The notes under the pieces: generated by a model
What the model was told of the DNA's origin: nothing
The model's database searches: none
What the model saw: only the letters and a program-made list of their open reading frames with translations
In this document: one piece after another, positions 26,101-41,100 of the stretch
Layout: each line of letters opens with the position of its first letter
Numbering within the stretch: the first letter of the stretch is position 1
Program-made: the position numbers and the translations under genes
Assembly: GCA_013400115.1 (NCBI GenBank)
Contig: VXBP01003634.1
Span: forward strand, 1 to 64,000
Length of the DNA: 64,000 nucleotides
Source of the DNA: Rhinopomastus cyanomelas
Taxonomy: Eukaryota > Chordata > Aves > Bucerotiformes > Rhinopomastidae
Direction: 5' to 3'

Positions 26101-29100
26101 TGATTCAAATTATTTGGACTGTTAATTGGTTCAGCAAACCATCTGCACTGCAAAGACAAACCAGACTAACCCTTTTGATTTGGTACACTACCATTGTCAG
26201 CATAAAACACAAAGACCTGTGTCCTTCTCTCATACGGGGTCCCTTCCCGAAGCTGGATAGTGAGTCTAAGAACATGTTCTGTTACACACAGACAATGCCC
26301 GTCTGCACATCCTTACAGTGGGAGAGGTTACAAATCAAAAGAGCAAACACAGTGTGAAGGAGACAATGAAGCACGGGGTTCTCTGCCAGACAGAACAGGA
26401 GTACAAGGTTTAAAGCTTGTGCCAGAAGGTCATAACACACGGTGGGGTGGGTTTTAACACAAAGGAGGACTAGCAGGAGTCTCGGCCTGCATACACTTCC
26501 CTTTTTAGCACTAGCAAGCCAGCAGTAGTAGAGAACAAAATTAGCAAAAGGAGAGGTTAGCTAGCTAGTTATTAGCTCAGCTGCCAGAAAAGGTGGAATC
26601 CTGCCGAAGGGATACGAGAAAGCCCTAGTTTGAGCCATTTTTGTCTTTCTCATTAAAAAAGGCTAAAAATAGGCGCATTTTAGACGGTGTTTCTGAGAGC
26701 TGTTACAGAGAGCTGAAAACTAGGCTGCAGGCAGAAAAGGTCCAACACTGCTGTGTCAAAAACTATTACAGCTGCACTACTCTTTATTAGGTGGCTAAAG
26801 GGTGAAGCTTTTAAGTCCAAATTGCTGAAACACCTTCCCACATCCTTTTGCCAAGCACTGCGTGAATAGCCAAACAGATGCCATCACCTGTGCAACTGTC
26901 ACACATGCTTGTCAGAGACAAGGTATGTTTATTTCTGACACCAGAAACCTTTTCTCTTTACTAATCAATCTTCTGTTCAAGGTCAGGCATCAACTGCTCC
27001 TCTTTCATCTGAGCTTCTTTCTGTCAGCCCCAGTAAGAAAACCTACCACAATCTATTGTTGACTGCTCCTTTTATTCCTGCCTTCTGCTGTTGTACTGAC
27101 TATTGAGCTTGCTGAGCAAGGGAAAACAAAGAGAGTGCCTTAAAAAACTACCACTATGCTCATATGTGTTATGGAAAATGAAAATGTTTTAAAGTTTAAT
27201 GAAAGAAAAAAAGGGCAGAAAACAATCTCTCATCTTTATTTTCCCCACTGCACCGCTAGAACAGTAATGAAGCCAATCACCCAGTGCTGTAGCTGCAGTA
27301 GGTCATATAACTGGGATTTTTTCCAAGCCTGTTTCTGTTCTGAGACAGAACTACCCAAATATTGTCAAATTTCAAATTGGAGGAGGAATTACTATGCTTT
27401 TAAGCACCATGGACACTACCTTAATTCACGTAAAATTCCAACGAACTTACTGGTAGAGCATATTGTCTTGAATTCCAGAAAACCCTACCTGCTTTTCATA
27501 TGTGTTGTCTTCTTCTAAAACCAGTTTTCACTCCTAAGCATGTAATTTTGCTGGGAGAAATGACAGTGTAGGATTCTAACTTCTGATTTGCAATTTCTAG
27601 ACAATTCAGAGCAGGAAAATCTGAATGCCTACAGAAATCATCTTTCTAAATTTAACTTGTGGATTTTGCATCTCTAAAGCATAAAACTGGTGGTATTTGT
27701 CCCCTGAATTTCATGGACAACCTTTTCTAGTGTTGAGAACTCTGCACTGCTGGCTCTGGTATTGTTTTGTGGGTCTGGCAGTGTAGGAGTTCTAAATGCT
27801 TTAGAGTAAAATGCTCAGTGAAGAAGAGTTGGAAGTGAATGTTCTTCCTTTTTGTTTGTCTCAAAAGAATTATGTCCTTTTTGCCTTGCTGTTGTCTTCT
27901 GTAAAGTATTTCTGCAGCTAATTAGTGATGAACTCACTTTTCTAATAGTTCTTATTGGGCCCTGAACACTGTTGCAGTTAAGCGTAGGCATTTCCTGCAT
28001 TTAATGATGTCCTTGGCAGGACACAGAAAACTAATTCTTTGAGGTGTTATGCTCATATGTAAAAACTAGAATTAGTAAAAATCCTTGCCTTGCCTTTTCA
28101 ATTTCAAATTTCATTTCTTCCCTTGTTTCCAGAAAACAAACGAGTCACACTACATCCCTGCAACTTATCCCCTAGAGCAGGGGTCCTCAAACCCCGGCCT
28201 GCGGGCTGGATACGGCCCCCCAGGGTCTCCAATGCAGCCCGCTGGTATTTACTCCACCCCGTGGGGGTTGGGGGGTGGAAACCGAACAGCCTCAGATGAC
28301 TTCCTGCCGACTGCGGGGCCGGGCTGAGGCAGGCAGCTCCCCCGTCTCTCCCTCCCTCCCTCCCTCCCTCCCTCCAGCTCCCAGGCAGGACAAAGCCAGG
28401 CAGCACAAACTATAGCCCAGCCCCCGACACTGTCTGAGGGACAGTGAACCGGTCCCCTGTTTAAAAAGTTTGAGGACCCCTGCCCTAGAGAGACACTTGT
28501 ATGTATCTCAAGACTGCCTCCTACTTTGGACAATGAAAACATTTACTTAATAAAACAGGGTGGATAGCACTTCTATTGCATGCTCAAGTGTTACAGCACC
28601 ATCATCCTCCTCCTTCTCTCCACTGAAAAACACTCCAGTAAAAAACCACCTGTGCCCTTTCACAGAATACAAAGTCTACAGCCAAAGTATTGCTCCAGCT
28701 GAAGCGTGAAGGTCAGCTCCTCTGGATGTTGAAAAACATTTGCCATCTGACAGGGCATCAGTGAAGGGGAACTGGCAATGCACCTCATGTATACATTATA
28801 GACATTATTTACTTACCTACTTAGAATAGTTACCTATTATAGAAGGAACCTACATAAGCATCCAAAAGAGCAGGGTTTGTCTTAACAAATGCAAAGGCAT
28901 CTGCCTACCATGTCAACTGAAACAAGAATTTGTTCTGCTTCTCCAACCTTAGGAAACATGTTATTATGGTATCAGTAAAGATAGGCACAGGCACAACAGT
29001 GATGGGCAGTTTCATGGAAATACAAGGTTTCAGTTTCTTGACTTTGAGGTTTTTATAGTGTTCAATTTTTATGTCCCTTACTGGAACACACAATGAATTT

Positions 29101-32100
29101 TTCAGTAATGCAGCACTGAGATTTCTCTGAGACTTGCCTCTAGATGATAGATACTCCACTTATGTTTTCCATTGCTTTAAAGCTACTTGAAATCAACATT
29201 CCATAATTCTTTGGAATTATATCTATTTCTCTAAAACTACCAAAATAAACATGAGAACACAACCTGGAAATTCTTATGGACTCAGAAATATTGATAGCAC
29301 CTTACTTTCTGAGCATCTAGCATGGCCATAATGGAAACATTTTTCTTTGTAGTGTCACAGCTCTTGTACAGTTCAGCTTTTTCTTTGCATGAATTTATGG
29401 GATATTACATTGCTTCTGGGAGTACACTTATACGGTGTGTTCTCTACCTTGGGCTTTGTACTTCATAAATCAGTTCTAAATTTTTATCAAAGATGATGTC
29501 AGTTCATCCTTCACCTTTATTCCTTGTCCGAGACTCTCAAGAGAATTCATATCCAGCCCTTCCTTGCAGGCCTGCAAACAGGAAATGACTTTCTGACTCT
29601 CAATTTTGCCTGGTCGGATGGTGAGACTGGCCAGGCTGCCATGGAAATACTGAGCAAACCTGGGCTTGGTGACTTCACCTCCTGCAAGAGAGACAGAATG
29701 CAGAATGATTATTGATACCAATACACAAACCACACATCTAATAATTTACTTCATGTCACAAAGCATTTAAAGAATTTCTATATGTTTTAGCAAACTGTAG
29801 CTGAGATCCCATTTATTGTGATGACTAGAATTGCTTTGTGGGTTGTTGGATGGCACCCAGACACAGCCTAGTTTTAAAATTCTAGACAGTATTTTTCCAG
29901 TGCTGCCTCATATAAAAGAGCTGAGACATGTATTCTGAGGTGAAACATGTTTTCCCAAACCTGTGTCCAAGAAAGCAGGGTATTTTCATAAATTAATGTA
30001 TGGGATTACTGAAGTGATCAAAACACAATTATTTTTTAAAAATATTTGAGATCTAACATTTATTTATACAAAAACTGTTTGCAAGGTTTTGCCTTTCTCC
30101 TCCAAAACCAATATTCCCTCAAGGTCTTAGATATGCTAAGAATCAAGGCTCCATGTAAGCAAATTACAAACAGTTGTCCCTAAGGATGTGGGCTAAATTC
30201 CCAGCTTGTCCTTTACCTAGCCTGGCTGATGCCAGAGTAGGTCTTGTCACCCTTATGTTGCATAAGATCCTTTACCTATGATTTGCTCAGCTTCAAAGAA
30301 AGACTGATCTTTAGAAGGTTTCAATAGAAAGTGATTACACACTACCTGCACCAGTGATCACAGCAGCTAAATGACTCTTGGCACATTTGGTGATCCACCT
30401 ACCCCCCTCCAAGACAATTTTGAAAGTGTCTCTTCCTTGCCAGTGTGATTTACAGCCTCCCTCAATCTAAGAGAGCCACGCCACAGTGAAGTCATGCAGA
30501 CTAACTGGATTAGCAGTTGATAAACTGTTGTAACTGGTAGATAACTCATCTCTGCAGTACTTGTAGCTTTAGCGTCAAAACAACCTGTTTCTCCTGAGCA
30601 AGCTAGCTCAAACTCAAATATTTGTGTGTGGAACTGAGTTAGGATATGGATGAAGTGGCAAGTTTTCTTTGGGCTGATGTTGCTTTGCAATATCCCGAAA
30701 AACGTATCTTCTAGTCCGTGCACAAGTTATTTTATATCATGAAAAAAACATACCCTGGTGTACTGAGAGAAATGAAGGCGTCTAAACAGGTTACATCCTG
30801 ATGAAAGCACAGAATCACAGAATGTTACAGATTGGAAGGGACCTCAAAAGATTATCTAAGTTCAACCCCTCTTGCCTGTTGCAGTTTGAGAACTGCTAGA
30901 ACTTGTAGAAGTGCTTTCATGAGGAAGAAAAGTTGTGTTGTGTTCTGGGGTACCTGTTCCCGGTTGCACAGGTGTCAGGACCCTTCCCCGGAAGCGTCTG
31001 TCCTGGGATCTGCCCCTGAAAGGCGGGCTAGGGGGAGCCTATACCACCGCCTACATTGCCAAACCAGGGTAAACCTACAGCACCTGGTGTACCCAGACTG
31101 TCTCCCATCCAAGTACAAACCAGACCCAACCCTGCTTAGCTTCATAAGAAAAATCTGGGCTTTATGCCAGGGTGGCATGTCCCTGGTAAGGAGACAGGTT
31201 CTTACTCTTTTTTTTGTTACCACAGCAGCACAAATTGTCTCTCTTTTACCCCAAAGAAAGTTCCTTAAGGAGAAATTATTATTCTCCACTCATCCTAGAC
31301 AAGAAGCCAATAGAAATAATTCAATGCTGTGGCTATGGCTGACACAAACAAGCAGGTTAAACCAGTGGAAGTAAAGCTATAGAGCATGGCTGGTGCTAAC
31401 ATACATGAACAAGACTCTCAGGTTAGGGGTTTCTACATTTTTTTTTTAATTAGTTGCTCTTTCATTTTGGACCAGTTCTTCTCCAGTGTCAGTGACAGAG
31501 CACCTACAATTACACTGCCAGGGCATTTACAGTGATGCAGGAATTGCCCAGCTGTAAAATTGCAGGTGCACATTCTAGACGTGTCCTGTATGTCACCTGC
31601 CCAACCACTAACACAAAAACATGAGAGAAAATATGACTGTTTCCTGGAACAAGCTTTAAAATGCTCTGCAAATACAGGCACTACAAAATGAGTGAAAAAG
31701 AGCCGGCACTAGCTAGTCTCACCTGTCAGCAGAGAAAAATCTGCAAAACTATGCCCATAGTTATGAGAGAGTGATTCAAGCAGGGACAATTGCACTACAA
31801 CAACTGATAGCAGAGTCTGGAGGGACCCTGAGGGATGATACAATCTGCCCCTCAGTGCCAAGACATGAACAGTTACACTTAATCTGTTCTTGACAATTGC
31901 CTGAGCTTTCTAAACTCTTCTCAAGAAGAACACTCCCCAGGCAACCCACTCCAACGACCACTGATCCATAGAAATGGGAGTTTATCCCTAATATGGAATG
32001 AAAAGCAAAATATTGTAAGTACTAGCCAAAACCTAGTTTTCCTCTCAATGCTACATGTGTTCTACATGAGACAGGCCTAGTGATGTATGCCTGTGTGACT

Positions 32101-35100
32101 ACCTGCTTGTTCCACGTGAAAAGTGACAAACATTGCGGGGAGAATTACACCTCACACTTAATTAGAAAAAAACTAGACTGCTAAATACGACTCCCGTTAG
32201 TTAGTACCTTAAGCTAGAATTAAAGATAAAACTTACTTTTCAACTGCTCACATGTTTCATTCAGTTCTATGCTTACTGATTATTATGGATTACTATGTGT
32301 GAGTGCTAAATCTTGGGGGAGAGTTAAGTAGTTAAGATTAAATGAATGATGCCATCAACAAAGGAAAATGGAACCTTCCTTGCTGCTGGTCAGGGTCAGA
32401 CTTGATATCTGTAACGCAAAACTGACTGAAACAACATAATTTGCAAGAGTTACCCTTGCATGACAAATTTTCAAATGTACAGTCCCCTTTCCTTAAATGT
32501 AAATGATGTGGTCACCATCACAGTTGCAAAGCAATGCAGGCTACACTGTTATTCAGATCTTGATGGCAAAGTCGTGCATTGCTTTTGCCACCTGCCCTAG
32601 CATGCACATCCACTCCCAAAGTCTGGCAGACCCAGGAGGATGTATGTTGGCTGTTTGGCATTAATTCAGTCCTCATAATGAGAAGATGGTGTCAACAGGC
32701 TGCAGGAAGTGTCCAGAGGAGCTGCTTACATACATGACTATTCCCTTTAGTGCTATTTACTGCTTTGCCATTGGTGCAGTAGTATGAGCCATGTTTTTCA
32801 CTTGCTACAGTAATAATTGCTTTGCTTACTTGGGTGTTTTTCTTTCATGCTGGTCCTGATCCCCTCTGCCTGGGACTCTTAATGCAGAGCAAGTAGGGCT
32901 ACTCAGGCACAGCAGGGTCCTCTATACCAGAACTTTACCAAGGGTCATGCTGAGAAAGTCTTTCCAAGTTACTTTCTTTTTCATAGAATCATAGAATCGT
33001 AGAATTATTACGGATTGGAAGGGACCTCGAAAGATCATCTAGTCCAATCCACCTGCAACAGCAGGATCACCTAAACCAAGTCACACAGGAACCTATCCAG
33101 TCGGGTCTTGAATATCTCCAGTGAGGGAGACTCCACAACCACCTTGGGCAGCCTGTTCCAGTGCTCCGTCACCCTCACTCTGAAGAAGTTCCTTCTCAGG
33201 TTGATGTGGAACCTCCTATGTTCCAGCTTACAACTATTGCCCCTCGTCCTATCACACTACATGACACTGAGAACAGCCCAGTGCCATCCTCCTGACACCC
33301 ACCCCTCAAATATTTGTAGACATTAATGAGGTCACCCCTCAGTCTCCTCTTCTCCAAGCTAAAGAGACCCAGCTCCCTCAACCTCTCCTCATAAGGGAGG
33401 TGCTCCACCTCTCTTATCATCTTCGTTGCCCTACACTGAACTCTCTCCAGAAGCTCCACATCCNNNNNNNNNNNNNNNNNNNNNNNNNNNTCCAACTAGA
33501 TTCTGTCCCATTGACCACTACTCTCTGACTTCTACCCTGTAGCCAGTTTACGATCCACCTTACTACCCGAAAATCCAGGCCACACTGCCTCAGTTTGTCT
33601 GCGAGGATGCTGTGAGAGACCGTGTCAAATGCCTTTCTTAAGTCAAGATAGATGACATCCACAGCTCTGCCCTCATCCATCCACCTGGTTATGCCCTCAT
33701 AAAAGGCTATCAGGTTGGTCAAGCATGACTTTCCCTTTGTAAAGCCACGCTGACTGTCCCTAATGACCCTCCTGTCCTTGATGTGCCCGGAAACAGCCTC
33801 TAGTACAAATTGTTCCATCACCTTTCCTGGGATGGAGGTGAGGCTTTTTCCTCCTAGCGTGAGCGCAGGGGGAGGTGAACAAGTACAGCACACACAGACA
33901 CCAAAACACCCATGAGAGGAGCCTAGCTCCATGCCGATGCTTTGCTTTGGTGTTGGTGTTTTTTTTAAAATTTCCTCTGGGGTTGATATAAAGTGGGACA
34001 GAATTACCACTGAATTCTACAGGTGCAGTGTTTTGACTTCAGAGATGTAAATTGCTGTTTGCATTCACTTACCAATCTCCAAAGAACAATCAAGCCTTTC
34101 CGTCAAAACAAGGGACTTTATTGAGCTCAGAGACATTTTTTTTTTAGGTCTCTTGCCCTACCCTAATAATGAGCTAGCAATTATCAGGGCAGTCTAACCA
34201 AAAATGAGATTTTTCTACTGGAAATAGTGAAGCAAGAGACTTTCCAACTCAGATGCAATTCTTTGAAGATATTACAGACTCTGGTTATATAGAGCCAGAC
34301 AATTAAGGCATGATTGATTATTCAAGGTCCCAGCATAAAGACTGAAGTGAATCTAGAAGCAGCTGCGAGACATGCTGGCTCCAAAGTCCTCAGATGCAAG
34401 TCCCCAGATTTATCCCATCTTTTTGTTATAGCATTTTAGGGAGTTGGGTTTAATTCCTTGACAAGCAGATTGACTGTTAGAAAGGATGAAACCTAACAGA
34501 TTTCAGGAGTAGTCCCAATTAGTGACTAGAGGCTTTATACTCCCAAGGCTTCCCAGCACAAAAAAGTTTTAGTGTTTTCTTTCAGACAAAAATTACTTGG
34601 AAAACTATCAACCAAACATGAGACTACTTTAAGTCTGCCCTTGCTCTTGGTAGATACCTCAGCCTGATGATCTCTCACAGGTGGGTTTAGGCTTTAAAAC
34701 ATTATCTGGAACTTACTCTGTTTAAGATATTTTTCCTCTTGATAAGGAAAACCACTCTATAATCTCTCACAATTACACCAATACATTTTTCTTATTTCTA
34801 GGGAAACTGTGGCAATCACAGAAAAATGTTACAATCGTCTACATCTCAGAGAAGATCACAGTCCAAGCTGTTAAGCAACTGTTTTCCTATTACCCTTGTG
34901 CTAGTGTGCTTTTTCCCAGGGCAGAAATTCAACTGTGTCAAGGACTTTTATATCTGTGGAATATCTTAATTCCTGGGGCAAGTCAAGGTTGAGTGATAAA
35001 GATTGCTCCTGCTACACTGCCCACAACTTATTGATCTCTCAATGATCTGAACCCTCTCCAACTTTTAACTCTTCTCATTCTTCTGGCCTTGAAAAGTCAG

Positions 35101-38100
35101 TTCTCTGACAGCAGCTCTGTAACTGATATAGCAGCAGTGCTGGCACATAAGGTTAAGAAGACTATTCAACAGAAGGACTCAACAAAAGAACTGGTGTCTA
35201 GCCCAGTTTAAGAGGTAAATGACAAGAGAATACAAAAGAAAAATAGAAAACAGAAATTACTTAGAAAAGAGGAACTGCAAAAGCCTTCTCTTAAGTTCAT
35301 GATAACAATATTTGCCTATTGAAAGGCTTCTCTTAAAGACCTTTCCATGCTCAGTGTGGCTGAGCATAATTGCACTGGGAAGATCCAGGACTCTTAAATG
35401 GGTGGCATTATTAGAAATAATGACTGACAGTCATGACAAGCTACAAAAAAAACCTTCTTGAGACAAGCCATTAACTTGTGTCACTACCTTTCTGATCAGA
35501 CTTTGGGAATGATACCTGAAGAAACAAACCATTTTAGGAGAGAAAGAGTATGAACTCAAGATTTTATCTATCACAGAGACCTGTCTGCAGGCACCGATAC
35601 AATAGACAATTAGACTACTAAGTCATGTAACTCACTGCCTTCTTCTGGCTGCCTTTGCCACAGAATATTTAGCAATAAAGGGATGGGGGTAGGACGCTAT
35701 AAACCTTCATTTAATGGAAGAAATTTCTCACTCTTTAAAAGGGTCCATTTGCTATGTTCTCAGACACACTGAAGCAAAAGCAATGAACTCAGACGAGAAG
35801 TTACTAGGGTAAGCTCCCAGAAAGTGCACCTCTAGGGTAAGCTAATCTTAATTTGTTCATATTGCTTAGGAGAATGAAATGGAATTGCAAAAACTAACAG
35901 GGACAATAAGAACAATTCTGTGGTTGATCAAAAATGTTGATTCTATTCTTGCTATGATGCAGAATTATTTAAGTGACCTGAGGAAAAATCACCTACCCTC
36001 TTTATTACTCACTCTGTTCTTACAAAGTACAGGTAATTCTACTCCCTTGCTGCAGAACAGCCTTACATCTTTTTTGCTGGGAAAGCTTGTGAGAAACTTT
36101 AGCTGTAAGGGCAAAGTGAGAGTAATTTTATTGCTAGAGAAGAAGAGAGTAGACATGAGAACCAATAGAAATGAGAGCATCTTGAGGAGCTCTATCATAT
36201 CCTGACGGACCATGCCTGCTTCTAACATCCCTTCAGAGAGGCAGAGGATCAGTGCCAGGGTGACACTTCCCCCATGGGTGTCTCCTTTACTCTGGGAGGC
36301 ACACAAACATGCCACTCAATTTTGTCCTTTAGATACTCTTGAGAATGATCACTTTTGCCTCAAAATTTCTTCCAGCATTAGAGATGGAACAGTGCTTTGG
36401 ACCTAAATAACCCCACAGACACCAAAATCACCCTTGAGGATCATCTGTGAGATCACAGAGTCAAAAAAAAGGCCTTTTAAAGTAGGTACAATTTAAGTTA
36501 TAACCTTAATGTATCTGCAGGAAAGGTGTCAAACTTTACCAAGGTACATCAAGGCCTAATTCCAGGAACTATCACCAAACTGTTCATTGCAACCTCAGCT
36601 AGTCTTCCAACAGTTCAGATTGCTTAGCTGGTGTTCCGTATCATGTTTTTCCAGGCCCAGTCACTACAATCCCAGCTCAGAAATCAGTCCTGCAGCCTGA
36701 TGGAGGTGCTGCAACAGGTCAGAAATGTCTCTCTTCAGCTGTCATTGCTCTAGGGTCCCATGTAACTGAACCAACACAAATAGTTTAGCCTAACGATAAA
36801 CCTTTAAGCCCTAGCCTTAAACAAACCATCCGTCTCCTAATGCACAGCTGCATGATGTTTAAAACCCAACTGGACACTTTCCTGTGTGATCTAGGTGATC
36901 CTGCTGTGGTGGGGGGTTGGACTAGATGGTCTTTCAAGGTCCCTTCCAATCCCTAATGTTCTGTAAACTTTAACTACAGCAAATAAAAAACAATTAGTGA
37001 TGCTAACCACTGTGACAGGCCCCTAAACAATGAGGCAGCTCTGCATAGATCTTCCCCTTAATGAGCTCCCTGAAGATAGAAGCAAGGTTTATAAATGAAA
37101 AAAAGAGGATTATGCAGGAGTGACATCTGGAATACCTAATTGTAAGCACAGAAAAATCATATTGATTATGCAGGAACAAATTGTATAAAGCATCTTTTCA
37201 TACAACTTCCTTCAAGTCTAATGTGTCATTAAAGCCAGACATGATCCCCTAGACTTAGGTTTAGGTAACTGAATGACTTTCTGCATTGCAGCAAACTTTA
37301 TTCAGTTCCTGACAGACCCTCAGAAGGTTCTTTCTATCATGATTAAAACCTTGCTCTCTGCCCTTTCAGGTAGCCTCCTGCCCCTGGGACAAGACTCTGC
37401 TCTTCAAGAAAATCCCCTTTGGTGGCTTTTGGGATGCCTCTGGGAGCATCCTAGCACTTACATTAATTAATGAAGTATTGCATAAACCCAGCCACAAACA
37501 AACCAGACACGCTTTGACACCAACAAGGCAAGGAGAGGTAGGAGAGACTCTTCCATTACATCTGGAATGTGAAAACGCAAATGGTTTGATGCAACTGGAC
37601 CAGTGAGCACAGCATATGCTGAAGTTCAAAATTTATCATGTAAGCCTCAGAAACTGCACATTTGGCTTGTTTTCATGTTAGATTCAGGAGAACAACATTG
37701 AACTTAAACTGCTTTTATATTTCACTTGAACAGCTAAAGGGAAAAATAAAGCCTAACCTAACTTTTCATAACAGATGCAATAAACAAGGCTGTAAATGTC
37801 AGAACACAGTTACTCTGAGTTGTAGTGTTAATAATAAGTAATATTAATCTCAAATAAAAGAATTCTCTTTTTGTACCCAAGGCTTCTCCATGGCATAACT
37901 GAGAAAAGTAAGAAGGGGGTGCAAGCATGATACTTGCTATGTAAACTTCAGACAAGTACCAGTTTGGGTTATGGAAAAACCAGGGCTGAAAGATTCAGTT
38001 ATAATCAGTAGGATCATCAGATTCCTGAAGAAACAGAAGAACATTTCCCAGTTTCCAGATCAGAACTGAAAGTTGCCATATGTGCAAGGGAAATCCTTCA

Positions 38101-41100
38101 CAGCAGTAGAAGAGTAACTGCCTTTCTTTTTTTTTTTTTATGTTTCTCTCTGCCCTCTAAACAACCCCCTTCCTGCTCCCCACTGCTTCTTAAGGTGTCC
38201 CACAGTCGTGATGCTCACTTGTTGCTGTGAGCAAATCACAACTGGTCTGTTAAGAAAAAAGGAATGCTTATTCTCCTGGTTCATTTAGTTGTCAAGCTGA
38301 GATTGTTCTTCAAGTAATTTGACTTTGATAAATGGATACTAAGGCCTCACAACTATAAAATTGTTTAGCAAAGGCAGGAAAAAAATAGTGAAGGAATAGG
38401 TAAGGGTTTGTGTTCCTGCTCTGCCAGTGCTTTGATGAAAATAAAGGCAACAATCTGAGCAAAACAGAGCTAGAAAGTCTTCACATCCTCTTAACAATTG
38501 TAAATGCTTCTAAAGCAGTTTTGTAACGCTTTGAAAATGTAAAAGTTTTAACTCTTCTTACTGGTCAAAACATATTATCCTAAGCAGACTCAATTACTAG
38601 TTTCACTGTAACTATTAATGATTGATAGATTCATTTTTCCTTGACATACGTGGATTTTGAAACTTGACATCTTGAATGTAATAGATTGGTTTTATATGTT
38701 GAATTACAGTTTCACAGACTGACATAGAGTGCTGAGTCTTATCAACAATGTGACTTTCCATACCATTCATTTTAAAGAAGTGATTTGAGCTGATCAATCC
38801 AAACTTGACAGAAGATAAATATTGTCTAAGACAGTATCTTAAAGTCTAGTTTCATAGAAGCATCCTGCCTGGCACAGGGTAGTTTATCAGACTCTAGCAC
38901 ACTGGACACTTTCATGAGACGCAAAAATTTGTTTCTATTTTTGACAAGCTCCAAGCCTGATACGATTAAAATGGCAGTAACATAATCTTGCAGTGAATAC
39001 GGACACAGCAGTAGAATCATAGAACCATTAGGGACTGGAAGGGACCTCAAAAGATCATCTAGTCCAATCCCCCAGCCACAGCAGGATCACCTAGACCAAG
39101 TCACACAGGAACACACCCAGGAAGGTCTTAAACGTTTCCAGAGAAGAAGACTCCACAACCTCCCTGGGCAGCCTGTTCCAATGCTCTGTTACCTTCACTG
39201 GGAAGAAGTTCCTTCTCATATTGATGCGGAACCTTCTGTGTTCCAGCTTACAACCACTGCCCCTGATCCTACCACTAGATGACACTGAGAATAGCCCAGC
39301 TCCATCCTCCCGACACCCACCCCTCAAACATTTATAGACATTCATGAGGTCACCCCTCAGTCTCCTCCAAGCTAAAGAGACCCAGCTCCCTCAGCCTCTC
39401 CTTATAAGGAAGGTGCTCCACCTCCTTCATCATCCTCCTTGCCTACGCTGGATTCCCTCCAGCAGCTCCACATCCTTCTTGAACTGAGGAGCCCAGAACT
39501 GGATACAATACTCCAGATGTGGTCTCACCAGGGAAGAGTAGAGGGGGAGAAGAACCTCTCTTGGTCTGCTAACCACCCCACTTCTGATCCACCCCAGCAT
39601 GCTGTTGGCCCTCTTGGCCACAACAGCACACTGCTGGCTCATGGTCATTCTGCTGTCCATCAGGACCCACAGCTCCCTTTCTCCTAAACTAGTTTCCAAC
39701 AAGTTGGTCACGATTCACCTTACTACCCGATAATCTAGACCACACTGCCTCAGTTTGGTTGCAAGGATGCTGTGGAAGACTCTGTCAAATGCCTTACTCA
39801 AGTCAACATAGATCACATCCACTGCTCTGCCATCATCCATCCACCTGGTTATGCCTTCATAAAAGGCTATCAGGTTGGTCAAGCATGACTTTCCCTTTGT
39901 GAAGCCATGCTGACTGTCCCTAATGACCCTCCTGTCCTTGATGTGCCTGGAAACAGCCTCTAAAACAAATTGTTCCATCACCTTTCCTGGGATGGAGGTG
40001 AGGCTGACCGGTCTATAGTTACCTGGGTCCTCCTTCTTACCCTTTTTGAAGATTGGAGTGACATTTGCTATCCTTCAGTCTCTAGGCACCTCTCCTGATC
40101 CCCATGACTTAGAAAAGATGATGCAGAGTGGCTTATCAATGACTTCCACCATCTGCTTTACTACACGCCTGCCCTTTTCTTCCTGCTCTACATCTACCAG
40201 TTCTATTATTACCCTGTCATCCTGAGACTCTTTCTAGTTCTTTTCTAGTTCTCCCTCCTGGGACTGGGGAAACATACAGTTTTCTGGAGGAAGATTTAAT
40301 CCTACCTATACCTCACATCTTGTTACACATTATAAACAGATGCAGGCAAATTACAAAAATGTGCACATTTAAATCCCCCCAACTATTTTCAGGGGCAGAG
40401 GCAGAGTCTTTGGGATTACTAGGGTTGGCAAAGGTGTTAGTTGTAGTGATATTATCATTAGGACTTGGACTGATGTTTGTAGAGAGATTACAAATGTCTG
40501 AGTCAGGGACAGCATAACAAGCAAGCAGAATTGACACTAAACTTTTCAGAACTCTAAACCTCCCCTGCCAAACATCTTTATCCTGTTTTAAGGACAGCTC
40601 CCAAACTATTACCCCACCCAGAGCCATAACCGGGCATCACAATACTGTATGACACCATCCTATCAAAATACACCACAGGCATTCAGGACACAGACTGACA
40701 AGGAAGAAGAAAGTTAGACCAATGCGCAAATTTCTGAATGAGACTTCCGTTTCCCAGTGGAAATACTTTAATCCCACCACTGCTACCATTTTTTTGTCAC
40801 AGTTTAGCACCGGGGTAGTCCAAACAAATTATATTCTGCCCAATTGTGCAAAAGAAAATCTCTTTCCTCCCACCCTGGGGTGAGGGAAAAGAGATAAAGT
40901 AAACACACTTATGGAAACTGGAACTAAAATCATTAAACTATATTGATTTTCATTAGAGATTTTATGAAATGGAAAGAAGAACAAAAAAGGGGAGGAAAAA
41001 GGAAAGGAGGAAAAAAAAAAAAGAAAGAATATCCTCACTCTTTCAAGTCTACTCGTCCCCCACCCAGGCCTGCTACCCTTAACTCAAACAAAGTCTAAAA

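Noticed and set aside
30832..31374. Plus-strand open frame of 180 codons
   Set aside because: It runs through an antisense CR1 end and the antisense of the 5S-derived sequence, so the frame is a by-product of repeats.
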